NCBI GenBank assembly: GCA_905181965.1
Contig: CAJIZY010000009.1
Coordinates: 124,001 to 188,000 of the forward strand
Origin: Akkermansiaceae bacterium
GTDB lineage: Bacteria > Verrucomicrobiota > Verrucomicrobiia > Verrucomicrobiales > Akkermansiaceae
Direction: 5' to 3'
DNA: 64,000 bases
The notes below the pieces were generated by a model. It saw nothing but the letters and a program-made list of their open reading frames with translations, did not search any database and was not told where the DNA came from. This document shows, in pieces, positions 1-9,107 of the stretch. The position numbers and the translations under genes were made by a program. How positions within the stretch are numbered: position 1 is the first letter of the stretch; every line of letters starts with the position of its first letter.

Positions 1-2357
1 GAAAAAACGTCTTCCGAGGAGGCCCCGAAAATGGCGATTACATTCTCCTTATCGGAGGACGCACTGGACGCGATGGGGTTGGTGGAGCCACCGGTTCATC
101 GAAGGAACACACCGACGACGCTTTAGATAATTCAGCCGAAGTTCAAAAAGGGGACGCTCCCACCGAACGCAAAATTCAGCGCCTCTTTAGAAACCCTGAA
201 CTTGCGCCTAAGATAAAGATCTGCAACGACTTTCACCAAAGATCCCGTCGCGATCGGCGAAATTGCCGGCAAGATGATAGGCGAAACTCTCGTGACCAAG
301 CAGACTGATGGCCTTGATGGGACTGAACTTGCCATCTCGGAATCGCAGGAACGTATGGCTATTTGTGTTGATCCCTCGGAAATTTCTTACTTCATTGCTG
401 AATCTGACAACGAAAACCTAGAGTGTGTCCACGTCGCCACCGTTACCGACACCGGTCGTCTTCGTATGACCTGGCGCGGCAAGACCATTGTCGATCTCAC
501 TCGCGATCAGGCACACGTCAGTTTTGAGAATGTGCGATGCGAGGCCCGCTCGATTCCGACGACTTTGACGCGTTCGAAAGCTTTGCCGAGGCGGAAGCCG
601 CACAGTTCTTCCCAAAAAGGCCTTGGTGAAATGCAGAGTCTTGCAAGTGGAGTAGGTGACCTTAAAAAGGTGCTTAGTAATGTCAAGACGCACCTGTCGA
701 TGCCATGGTGGCTACCCTCCCTTTTCTGGATGGTCAAACTAAGATCTGTACTCACATGTCTTGGGGCTTTAATGCCAATATCGCAACATGGTCACCCTAT
801 CATGGGGCCGCCTATGCCGTCACCGAATCTGTCTGCCGGGCCGTCGCTTCAGGCGCCCGCTTAAGCGACATTCGTCTCACTCTCCAGGAATACTTTCCAA
901 AGCTTGGGGATGACTCTTCCCGCTGGGGACTTCCCTTTGCAGCACTACTCGGTGCCTTCAAGGCACAACATGAACTCCGACTCGCCGCTATCGGTGGAAA
1001 AGATTCCATGTCAGGAACATTCAACGACATTGATGTCCCGCCTACCCTAGTCTCTTTCGCTCTCGCCCCCGGAAACACAAAACAAGTCGTGTCTCCTGAA
1101 TTCAAAAAAGTCGGTTCACTTATTTCTTTTATCGAGGTTCCGCGCGACGAAAATCAACTTCCAGATTTCGGCACGCTCAAGAAAATTGCCGACACCCTTC
1201 ACGGAGCAAATATCCTCGCCGCTCATACTTTGGATCACGGGGGTATTGCCACTGGCCTCAGCAAGATGGCATTCGGGAACGGAATCGGTGCGAGCATTAA
1301 GACAGACATCGATCTCCACCAAGAGCGCTTCCTTTCCTTTCTGATTGAATCAAAAGGGTGGCTGTCGAATATTAACTTACACGGAAAAAAACAAATTCGA
1401 CGAAATGAGCACACATTGGCCTCGAAGGTAGGGGAACTTTATGATGCATGGACTAGCCCCCTCGCTGAAATCTATCCAGAGACCGAGGACCCTTCAACGA
1501 GCGAAGCCGATACCTTCACCTCAACTTTTGAATCTAAACGCTCAACCACTAAAACCCAAAATCCTAAGGTCATCATCCCGGCGTTTCCCGGAACCAACTC
1601 AGAATACGATTCTGCGAAAGCATTTCGCGAAGCAGGTGCCCAAGCCGAAATCCAAGTCTTTCGTAACCTCACTCCGCAAGCAGTTGAGGAATCACTCTCT
1701 AATCTAGCTGAAAGCATCCGCAAATCTCAGATTCTCATGCTGCCCGGTGGTTTCTCAGCTGGTGACGAGCCGGCGGGATCAGGAAAGTTCATCGCGACTA
1801 TTCTTCGGAGCCCCGAGGTTGCCGACGCAGTCATGGATCTCCTCAAAAACCGCGATGGCCTCATCTTAGGAATCTGCAATGGTTTCCAGGCGCTCATAAA
1901 AACAGGCCTCGTTCCATATGGTGAAATTCGGGAACCCCAACTCGGAGACCCCACTCTGACCTTCAACGATATTGGAAGACACATTGCCCGTTACGCAACC
2001 ACACGTATTTCTTCGACGCAGTCACCTTGGCTTGCTGACACTCAAGTCGGCGACCTTCACAACATCCCCTTCTCACACGGTGAGGGCAAATTCTATGCGA
2101 ACGAAGAAGATCTCCGCAGCCTCGCTGCCACTGGTCAAATTGCGACACAATACACTGACCTCAGTGGCCAACCTACCATGGCCCCTGAATTCAACCCGAA
2201 TGGTTCGATTCATGCGATTGAGGGAATCTCATCGCCCTGTGGTCGCGTCCTAGGAAAAATGGGCCACACCGAGCGCCAGGGGCCAGATGTCGGACGAAAC
2301 ATTTCTGGCAATCTCTACCAACCACTCTTTAGTGCTGGGGTTAAATATTTCTCCTAA
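1..2357 (+). CDS. purL: Phosphoribosylformylglycinamidine synthase (PurL), 5'-truncated and frame-disrupted
   Basis: This is the large single-chain FGAM synthase, which makes FGAM from FGAR, glutamine and ATP in purine synthesis. It is cut by the window edge. Frame 3 (from base 3) carries the synthetase block GGRTGRDGVGGATGSS and ends near 230. A second frame from about 235 carries GLDGTELAISESQERMA and MTWRGKTIVDL. A third frame from about 705 carries SPYHGAAYAV, IGGKDSMSGTF and a C-terminal class I glutaminase with nucleophile Cys in GICNGFQALI, His in FSHGEGKF and the end motif GKMGHTER. Between 230 and 700 the frame changes more than once. Blocks usual in the family, such as the GAGGVS and CSQKGLVE regions, are missing. 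Sequencing or assembly error is my first explanation; true decay is possible. Confidence 0.9.
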
Positions 2358-2470
2358 GCGAATTTTCAATCTTAGGAACCGGATCGCCTCAACAGTTCTT
2401 TGGGGCGAAAGGACAGGGGTGGTATCCTAATAAATCCTCCATGAAAGAGAAATATTTGTGTAAGGCTTCT

Positions 2471-3898
2471 TTAATCCTTTACCCTTTTCACAATCACACC
2501 CATTCCGTCATTGCTGATCACTCGAACCGGCTCTCCTTTGTCCAGAAACACCCCGTCAGCCAAAACCTCCAGAAGCGTACCATCAACTTCCGCTTTTCCA
2601 CTTGGCCGTAAATCAGTGACCGCAATCCCGGTTCTGCCAAACAAGGCCCCTGCCCCGACCTCGTGATCATCACCATTTCCTCGTCCTAGCGAACTAGGCA
2701 ACATTGTCTTATCGATAAAACTTACCTTCGGGAGAAACTTCATCATGAGAAACAGAAGAAATAGTGAGCCGAAAATCCCAATTGCCAGATTCATTGTCGG
2801 CTTTCGAAGGGCATCTGCGAAGCTCACCTCTTCTGACCCGCCCCACTGATAGGTCTGCCAGGTTACTCCATCGAACATCGAAAAAACAACTGCCCCAACA
2901 AGTAAAAGCAACCCAGTGATCCCAGCCACTCCAAATCCAGGAATTACGAAAATCTCTACTCCAATTAGAGCGATCCCAATGACAAAAAGAGCTGCGAGCT
3001 CGTAACCTGCCATATTACCAGCCATGTAGTTTCCAAAAAAGAAGAGAGCGAAGGCAGATAGACAGATGATCCCACCAATCCCAAAACCCGGCGTCTTTAG
3101 CTCGAGATACCCCCCCCCCAAACCGACTAAAATCAACACTCCAGAAAATCCTGCGATCCACCAAGCTAGACGTTCAAATCCAGTCGGAGTCGCAGTCACT
3201 AGCTCGTCCCCATTCCATCCTTCGGCTTTTAAAACTTCCTCAAGAGAAGTCACCTCAGCTTGAGCTAAAAGCGGCCCGTCGTTCATCATCATCGTTGCTT
3301 CGCTCGAATTCAAATTTAGTAAAGAACCAGGTTTCACTTCAACATCCCCAATGACTCGCTTCTCGTCACTCAAAAACATCATGGCCTCAATCACCTCGGG
3401 ATTATATCCCTTCTGTTTTGCAATATAGCGGATCTGCGCACCAAAATAGCTTTCAAGCTTCGCTCTTCTCACAGGATCAATTTCCCGACCAGACCCATCG
3501 ATAATGCCTGATGAACCGATTTTTGAACCGGGTGTCATATAGATTCGATCAGTAGAAACGGCGATGAAAGAGCCAGCGCTGATAGCATTGGGATTTACAA
3601 ACGCGACCGTGGGAATTCCAACATTTGCGATCTTCGTCATAAGCTCTTCGGTCGGAAAAGCCAGCCCCCCAGGCGTGTCTAGATCGAAGATGATCCCCTT
3701 TGCCTCCTCATCACTAGCCCGCTCTAGAATACGCTCCCAAAATTTGAAGCTTTGTCCATTGGTGAGAGAATTTTCACCGATCTCAATCCGAACGATCTTT
3801 CCTGCGTAGCTTTCTTCATTTGATTTACCGAAAACCTTCATGTCTTGGCCAAAGAGCTGGCCAAGACCCAAAAGAAGATAAAAAAACGCTGTTTTCAT
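2471..3898 (-). CDS. NfeD-type membrane serine protease (ClpP-class, long form)
   Basis: This is a long-form NfeD protein: signal peptide (MKTAFFYLLLGLGQLFG), ClpP/SppA-like protease domain (about residues 35-220), four to five membrane segments (about 235-400) and a C-terminal OB-fold NfeD domain (last 70 residues). The probable catalytic Ser lies in ISAGSFIAV, after DTPGG. The family is linked to membrane protein quality control and, in bacteria with flotillins, to membrane microdomain proteins; no flotillin gene is visible here. I chose the start at MKTAFF, six codons inside the longest frame, because a clean signal peptide begins there. The gene is divergent from dnaG with about 56 bp between starts. 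A run of ten G on the coding strand (C at 3110-3119) encodes a GGG in a membrane segment and is in frame. Confidence 0.88.
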   Translation of the reverse strand: MKTAFFYLLLGLGQLFGQDMKVFGKSNEESYAGKIVRIEIGENSLTNGQSFKFWERILERASDEEAKGIIFDLDTPGGLAFPTEELMTKIANVGIPTVAFVNPNAISAGSFIAVSTDRIYMTPGSKIGSSGIIDGSGREIDPVRRAKLESYFGAQIRYIAKQKGYNPEVIEAMMFLSDEKRVIGDVEVKPGSLLNLNSSEATMMMNDGPLLAQAEVTSLEEVLKAEGWNGDELVTATPTGFERLAWWIAGFSGVLILVGLGGGYLELKTPGFGIGGIICLSAFALFFFGNYMAGNMAGYELAALFVIGIALIGVEIFVIPGFGVAGITGLLLLVGAVVFSMFDGVTWQTYQWGGSEEVSFADALRKPTMNLAIGIFGSLFLLFLMMKFLPKVSFIDKTMLPSSLGRGNGDDHEVGAGALFGRTGIAVTDLRPSGKAEVDGTLLEVLADGVFLDKGEPVRVISNDGMGVIVKRVKD

Positions 3899-3954
3899 GC
3901 AAAGAATGTAACCCAAGGCTGGCGAAACCCAAACAACCGATTCACACTACTTCC

Positions 3955-5764
3955 ATGGGAATGATCCCAAGAGAAACAATCGAACGTATCCTCGAAGCGA
4001 CGGATATTGTCGATTTGATTGGCGGGTATTTCCCTCTCAAGCGCTCGGGGTCGGACTTTAAAATCAACTGTCCTTTCCACGGAGAAAAGACACCGTCATT
4101 TAATATCAATCCTGCGAGGCAGCGCTACAAATGCTTTGGTTGCGACGCAAGCGGATCAGCCCTCAATTTCTTAATGGAATATGAGAATCTCCCCTTCGTC
4201 GACGCCGTCAGAAAGCTGGCTGATCGGGCTGGCATACAAATTATTGAGGAAGCTAGTGATCCGGAATCTGATCGCAAACGACGCAAGATCTCTCGCCTCA
4301 AAGAACTGAATAACAAATCCGCCCGATTTTTCCACGAGCAACTCCTAAGGAATCCTGATGCAACTCATGCACGGGAATACCTGAAGAGCAGAGGATTCAG
4401 TAAAGAAACTGCCCAAAAATGGTTAATCGGATGGGCCCCCCGAAACTCGAAGCTTTTTCTCCAAATGGCTCGAGAAAATGGATTTAATGGTCGGGAAATT
4501 CTTCAAGCTGGATTGGGTGGACTTAAGGAAAAGAATAACCCCCGATCGGGACTCTGGGTTAAATTTTACGATCAACTCACTTTTCCAATTCATAACGACG
4601 TAGACGATGTCGTCGGCTTCAGCGCACGGATTCTTCGCGAAGACGATAAACGCGGAAAATATATCAACACGAACGAAACTCCTCTTTTCAACAAATCAAA
4701 ACTCCTCTTCGCTCTTAACAAAGCGAGGCGACCTATGGGCAAAGAAAAATTCGCGCTTCTCTGTGAGGGTCAAGTCGATGCTATCGTCCTCCACGAATCA
4801 GGATTTGAGAACACAATAGCGCCCCTTGGCACTGCTTTCACCGAACAACACGCTCGCATGATCAAGCGCTACACCGATCGGGTTGTTCTCTGCTACGATG
4901 GTGATAATGCCGGACTCGCCGCTGCCGACAAAACCTTCAAACAACTCACAGCTCAAGGTCTACCCGTTCGCTTAATGCACCTTCCAGATGGAGATGATCC
5001 GGATACTTTTGTCAAAAAACACGGCGCAGAAGCTTTCAAAAAACTCCTCGGATCAGCCAAGGAATATTTCGACGCCAAGCTTGATAAAGAGCTTAAGGCG
5101 ATTGATTTATCATCAGCGGCCGAAAATACCAGTATTACAAGAGCTTGCCAAATCGGTTTGCGTCATGGATGACGACCTCCTCCGCGACGCCACAATCCAA
5201 AACCTAGCCATCCGGCTTCGCCTAGGAGTCGAAGATTTCCGGCAGGCAGTCGCAGCCGCAAAGGCCGATCTTAAGCGCTTTAGACCAAGAGAAAATCAAG
5301 AAGAAAAAGCGGACAAGGTAAAGCCCACCGCGATTGATCATTTAATCATTTATCTTTGCCACCTTGCCCTAAACTCAGAAGCCGCCGCCGAATATCTTAG
5401 CGAGCAATTGGAAACTCTGCAGGAATGTCTCAGCGAATCACTAGGAAACCACGTGCTCGTCGATATTCTAGCAAAACGACCCAACCCCGAAAGCGAGGCC
5501 GCAAAGCAAGCCTATCTCATGACCATTCCGAAAGGCGATCGTATCGCTCTTGAAAATGGCTTTAGCGACGCAATACCCGAGGATCCGGTTTCCTCGGCAT
5601 CCGACACAATAGCGATGCTTTCAGCCCGATTTTACCAAATCAAGGAAAAGGCGCTAAGAACACGACTTAACGATCCTAGCTTGACTCCAGATGAGATTTT
5701 AGAAGCTTTCGAGGAGGTCAAGCGCCTGCAGTCTATCCTAAAAGCACTCGATCAACGTTTCTAA
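3955..5764 (+). CDS. dnaG: DNA primase, one frame break
   Basis: DnaG makes RNA primers at the replication fork. The N-terminal zinc-binding domain is clear: CPFHGEKTPSF then CFGCDASG give the zinc-binding Cys/His set. The TOPRIM core follows, with CEGQVDAIVLHESGF (Glu of motif IV) and CYDGDNAGLAAADKTF (the DGD acidic motif V). The reading frame moves by one near 5120, after DLSSAAEN, and continues as LQELAKSVCVMDDDLLRDATIQNL, a normal DnaG middle region, into a C-terminal helicase-binding-like helical domain. Total length is about 603 codons, normal for DnaG. ATG 3955 or ATG 3961 are both possible starts. An essential gene is unlikely to be broken, so the shift is probably a sequencing indel. 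Confidence 0.92.
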
Positions 5765-5827
5765 GGGCCTCAAAAGCGAGTCCACAAAGGGCTTGCCAGA
5801 GAACCACCTCTTTAATATTTTTGGGTT

Positions 5828-5974
5828 GTGAAATACCGACTTATATTAATGATCGCCGCAGCTATTGGATCCTCCCTTTTCCTTTCATCCTGCAATACTT
5901 TCCTCGGAATGGGACGTGACTTTCAACGTCTTGGACAAGGTTTTGAGAATTCTGCCTATGGTAAAAAATGGTAG
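5828..5974 (+). CDS. Entericidin-like small lipoprotein, 48 aa
   Basis: A GTG-started 48-residue reading frame encodes a lipoprotein signal (MKYRLILMIAAAIGSSLFLSSC) with a lipobox ending in SSC, followed by NTFLGMGRDFQRLGQGFENSAYGKKW. The Cys-Asn-Thr start and the short G-x-G-x-D amphipathic tail match the entericidin A/B pattern. In enterobacteria these are small cell-envelope lipoproteins of a toxin/antidote pair; only one copy is seen here, so no toxin role is claimed. It sits between dnaG and a strong bidirectional hairpin. No convincing Shine-Dalgarno is seen. Confidence 0.7.
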   Translation: MKYRLILMIAAAIGSSLFLSSCNTFLGMGRDFQRLGQGFENSAYGKKW

Positions 5975-5996
5975 AGTAGATTTACTCGATTCAAAC

Positions 5997-6031
5997 AAAA
6001 CGGGAGGCTGATTTCAGCCTCCCGTTTTTTT
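5997..6031. terminator. Bidirectional rho-independent terminator between the entericidin-like gene and trxA
   Basis: A perfect 10-bp GC-rich stem (6001-6010 with 6015-6024) and a four-base loop are flanked by AAAA on the left and seven T on the right. It can stop transcription of the + strand small lipoprotein gene and of the - strand trxA gene. Confidence 0.92.
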
Positions 6032-6053
6032 GATTTAATTCAAAAATGCTAGA

Positions 6054-6374
6054 TTACGCGAGACCCTTAAGTTTCTCTGAAATTTGGCCTTGGGTGACGT
6101 TTGCACCGACTATCTGATCCTTGACCTCCCCATCTTTGAAAAACAGAAGAGTCGGAATGGAACGAATGCCATATTTGGCGGCAATAGCCTGGCCGTCATC
6201 TAGATTACACTTCCCGACTTTTGCTACGCCATCAACTTCTGCTGCAACAGCATCCACCATGGGTGAGATCATTTTACACGGTCCGCACCATTCAGCCCAA
6301 AAGTCGACAAGGACGGGCTGATCAGAGTTAAGGACTTCGGCGTCGAAGTTGTCTTCAGTTATTGTTAGAGCCAT
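6054..6374 (-). CDS. trxA: Thioredoxin
   Basis: A 106-residue single-domain thioredoxin, a cytoplasmic protein disulfide reductase. The active site is WCGPC at residues 29-33, with the buried Asp in VDFW and the cis-Pro in IRSIPTL. Length matches TrxA. It lies alone, ending at a bidirectional terminator. If the cell makes selenoproteins, TrxA would be a normal electron donor for some of them, but no link is shown here. Confidence 0.97.
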   Translation of the reverse strand: MALTITEDNFDAEVLNSDQPVLVDFWAEWCGPCKMISPMVDAVAAEVDGVAKVGKCNLDDGQAIAAKYGIRSIPTLLFFKDGEVKDQIVGANVTQGQISEKLKGLA

Positions 6375-6479
6375 ACCGCGAATATGTACGGAAAAAGGGT
6401 GGCGTCAAGAGCCACCCTTTGAGGATTTTCGACACATGATGTCGTCACCGATGATCTTTACGATCCCGTGATTCAGCGA

Positions 6480-6560
6480 TTACCCACCAACTCCCAAGGT
6501 AAGAAAGTTGAGAGCAGCGACGCTAACGGCGATGATGAAAATGAAAATAGGAAGAAACAT
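6480..6560 (-). CDS. Possible 26-aa single-membrane-segment peptide
   Basis: A short frame (ATG at 6560) encodes MFLPIFIFIIAVSVAALNFL then TLGVGG, a single hydrophobic helix. It begins about 30 bp downstream of the stop of the Pro-rich membrane protein gene on the same strand, so it could be co-transcribed. No clear ribosome site is seen, and chance cannot be excluded for a frame this short. Confidence 0.3.
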   Translation of the reverse strand: MFLPIFIFIIAVSVAALNFLTLGVGG

Positions 6561-6590
6561 AATTTTAATGTAATTGATAAAATTTAAACC

Positions 6591-7145
6591 TTAATCAAAA
6601 AGTTGCCCGAAGGTTTTCTCGTGGGTCCACATCATGATGGTGAGAGCCAAAACGGCAAGGCTAAGAACAAAAGCCAAAATAGACATCACCATTGGCATGG
6701 TGTCGCTTCCCTCCTCTTCATCGTCGTCCATCGCGATTGTCCCGATAGTTGACATTGTCGGAGCAGTCGGCTTTCCGAGCTGCTGAGTGTTCTGAAGTTG
6801 GACAGTAGCCTGAGGAAGCGCCGTCGTGGGGGCGCCTGCGGCTGTTCCTGGAGCTGGAGAGGTTTTAAGTGGAACAGTTGCCGGACCAGGTGCAGTTTTC
6901 AGAGGGATGGTAGGAGCCGGTGCGGGTGCACCACCTACGCTTGGAGCGGGTGGTGGAGTCGGAGCACCAGAAGGTGCTGGCGCAGACTTCAATGGAATTG
7001 TTGGCGCTGGAGCCGGAGGCGCTGGTGCACTCGGAGCCGGCGGATCTGCCTTGAGCGTCGCGCGGACAGTCTCTTTCTTTACGGGCACTGATGAAGTTTG
7101 ATCATCGGATGCGGGCGGCTGTGTGTTTTCGTTTTCTTCGGCCAT
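6591..7145 (-). CDS. Pro/Ala-rich membrane-anchored protein with T(I/V)PLK repeats
   Basis: Unknown function. I start it at MAEENENTQPP, 23 codons inside the longest frame, because upstream residues look non-coding. The first two thirds are disordered, with repeated short motifs: TVRATLKA, TIPLKSAPAP, TIPLKTAPGP, TVPLKTSPAP and TVQLQ, separated by Pro/Ala stretches. An acidic patch (MDDDEEEG) precedes one membrane segment (MSILAFVLSLAVLALTIMMW) near the C terminus. The layout suggests a tail-anchored protein with a long cytoplasmic linker that repeats a binding motif. Gene-level homologues with TVxLK repeats are, from memory, common in Verrucomicrobia, but no function is known to me. Confidence 0.75.
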   Translation of the reverse strand: MAEENENTQPPASDDQTSSVPVKKETVRATLKADPPAPSAPAPPAPAPTIPLKSAPAPSGAPTPPPAPSVGGAPAPAPTIPLKTAPGPATVPLKTSPAPGTAAGAPTTALPQATVQLQNTQQLGKPTAPTMSTIGTIAMDDDEEEGSDTMPMVMSILAFVLSLAVLALTIMMWTHEKTFGQLFD

Positions 7146-7290
7146 AATTAGATCGTGGTGTCTATGAATTGAATAATCGCTTGGTGTTTGCCAGTGCGGT
7201 TGAAGAGTTAACAAAATTACGCCTCAACCTGTCAAACCACGAAGTTTAGAAAATTGAGGAAATATTGAGCATTTAAGACAAAATAAGGCC

Positions 7291-7325
7291 AAAAAAGAAG
7301 CGGTGGGCAAAAACCCACCGCTTCT
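7291..7325 (-). terminator. Rho-independent terminator of the 10127-7343 operon
   Basis: A perfect 12-bp stem (7296-7307 with 7314-7325) and a six-base loop are followed, on the - strand, by a run of T (the A run at 7291-7296). It lies just past the stop of the 3-hydroxyisobutyrate dehydrogenase-like gene. Confidence 0.9.
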
Positions 7326-7342
7326 ATCCTAAAATGCGCAAT

Positions 7343-8233
7343 TTATGCTGATGGCCTCCGGCCCTTGAAAGTCAGCTCGGCGATTCCCGATTTATCAAGT
7401 TCGCCAAGTCCAACTCCCACCATTTTGTCATATTGAGCCCTAGTGGCATCATTGACAGGCAGGCTGATCCCGACCTCTTCTGCTAAGGCAGCTGCAATCC
7501 CAGAATCCTTAGCGGCGTGTTCCGCTGAGAACCAACATTCATGATCACGATCAATCATATCCTCAGAATCAGTCTCGAGAACTCGGCTATTGGCCCCGGT
7601 TTGAGAGAAAATATCGCACACCATCTGAAGATCAAGACCCATTGCATCGGCAAGACCCAAGCCCTCGGCTAGAGCCGCAGTGTTAATATTCATAACCATA
7701 TTAACGAGCGCCTTCACCTCGGCTGCTTTACCGATTGGACCGCAGAGGCGAAGGTTTACGGAGAGTTGATCAAGAAGCTCCTTGTGCTGGGCGAAAACTT
7801 CCTGATCCCCCCCAATCATTAAGAATAATTTTCCCTCGCGGGCTTGAGAAATCGATGATGCCATCGCCCCTTCCAGAACGTGCGCTTCAACTTCTTTTCC
7901 AGCTTCGTAAACTTCTTTATGAATTCCAGGTGAAAGAGTAGCGCAGTTGATGAAAGTCTTACCCGACGCCCCAGAAAAAAGATTGTCTCCATCTTGCAAG
8001 AAGATAGCCCGCATCGCATCGTCGTTGGTGACCACGGTAAAGATTATCTCTGCTGCTTCGGTGACTTCTGACAAGGCTCCACAATCTTTGGCTCCAAGTT
8101 CGGCTGCGATCTCGGCTGAAGCTGTCTTATTAACATCAAAGACCGCGGTGATATCGTGTCCACAATCGAGTTGAAGGTGACGTGCCATATTGGCCCCCAT
8201 TCGGCCTACGCCGACGAATGCTACTTTGCTCAT
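7343..8233 (-). CDS. NAD(P)-dependent beta-hydroxyacid dehydrogenase (3-hydroxyisobutyrate dehydrogenase family)
   Basis: A 296-residue protein with the N-terminal dinucleotide-binding motif VGVGRMGANMA, the substrate region (residues about 115-125, degenerate) and the catalytic Lys in GKAAEVKALVNMVMN. The family oxidises beta-hydroxyacids such as 3-hydroxyisobutyrate, tartronate semialdehyde or glycerate derivatives; substrate is not decided here. It is the last gene of an apparent three-gene - strand operon (propeller protein, metallo-hydrolase, this gene) with gaps of 15 and 22 bp, ending at a strong terminator. Confidence 0.87.
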   Translation of the reverse strand: MSKVAFVGVGRMGANMARHLQLDCGHDITAVFDVNKTASAEIAAELGAKDCGALSEVTEAAEIIFTVVTNDDAMRAIFLQDGDNLFSGASGKTFINCATLSPGIHKEVYEAGKEVEAHVLEGAMASSISQAREGKLFLMIGGDQEVFAQHKELLDQLSVNLRLCGPIGKAAEVKALVNMVMNINTAALAEGLGLADAMGLDLQMVCDIFSQTGANSRVLETDSEDMIDRDHECWFSAEHAAKDSGIAAALAEEVGISLPVNDATRAQYDKMVGVGLGELDKSGIAELTFKGRRPSA

Positions 8234-8255
8234 GGTATTTTAGTGATTTTGGTTA

Positions 8256-9092
8256 TTATGATTTGAATTCAGGAAAAAATGGATTGTGCGCTTTCTCCTC
8301 TCCTACCGAGGTCATAGGCCCATGCCCGGGACAGACCACAGTATGGTCTTCGAGAGTGAAAATCTCTGAACGATTCGTCGCAAGAGCATCCTTGAAGGAA
8401 ATCACCCCGCCGCCCATCGACTGAGCAAAAAGAGCATCCCCTACGATGGCTACAGGGCGGCTGAGACCGTTGATCACATAAGTGGTTCCTGCTGGCGAAT
8501 GCCCCCAGGTTAAACGGGTCGTAACCCGAAGCGCTCCAATCGAAAAAGTTTCACCAGCCGCAAATCGTTCGGCACCAGCAATAGGTTCCTTAGCATTCAC
8601 CAAAACACGAATTTCAGGGTGTGCTTCAATAACCTTTTCGCGATCAATAATATGATCAATATGAGAATGAGTGATGAAGAGAGTCTTAAGATCAACACCT
8701 AGATTTTTTACCATATCAAGGGCAGGACTAGCATCGGCACCCGTATCAAAAAGAGCCGCCTCTTTCGTCTGGGGATCCCAGATGAGATACGAATTTACAG
8801 TCATCATATCGTCCGGGTCTGGATCAAAAACAGTATTAGACTGCCGAAGTCCCTCAAGATCAACCGACTCCGGCCTCCAATCCCGATTTGCGAGCTCCAC
8901 CAAGCAATCGGCATCGAGCCCAAGCGCTGGAGCGATTGCACGAACCGCCACTTCGTCGAACTCCCCATTCTTCAATTTGGCGATGGCATCTGGCTCGACA
9001 TTCGTAAGAAATGACAAAACGCCATCGGCCATTCCCGTACCTCTAATGGTTTTACCAATGACGTCTTCAAAAAAATCTTCAAGTTCGATCAT
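8256..9092 (-). CDS. Metallo-beta-lactamase-fold hydrolase with extra N-terminal helical domain
   Basis: A 278-residue protein. Residues about 90-278 form an MBL-fold hydrolase of the glyoxalase II-like group: THSHIDH is the HxHxDH metal motif, GHSPAG carries the next His, AIVGDALFA the bridging Asp and CPGHGP the last His. The first 85 residues are a helical region without a known motif to me. It may hydrolyse a thioester or a lactone. It sits between a propeller protein and a hydroxyacid dehydrogenase, which hints at oxidation of a small sugar or hydroxyacid, but this is inference. Confidence 0.82.
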   Translation of the reverse strand: MIELEDFFEDVIGKTIRGTGMADGVLSFLTNVEPDAIAKLKNGEFDEVAVRAIAPALGLDADCLVELANRDWRPESVDLEGLRQSNTVFDPDPDDMMTVNSYLIWDPQTKEAALFDTGADASPALDMVKNLGVDLKTLFITHSHIDHIIDREKVIEAHPEIRVLVNAKEPIAGAERFAAGETFSIGALRVTTRLTWGHSPAGTTYVINGLSRPVAIVGDALFAQSMGGGVISFKDALATNRSEIFTLEDHTVVCPGHGPMTSVGEEKAHNPFFPEFKS

Positions 9093-9107
9093 AATTTCAG
9101 GGAAAGA

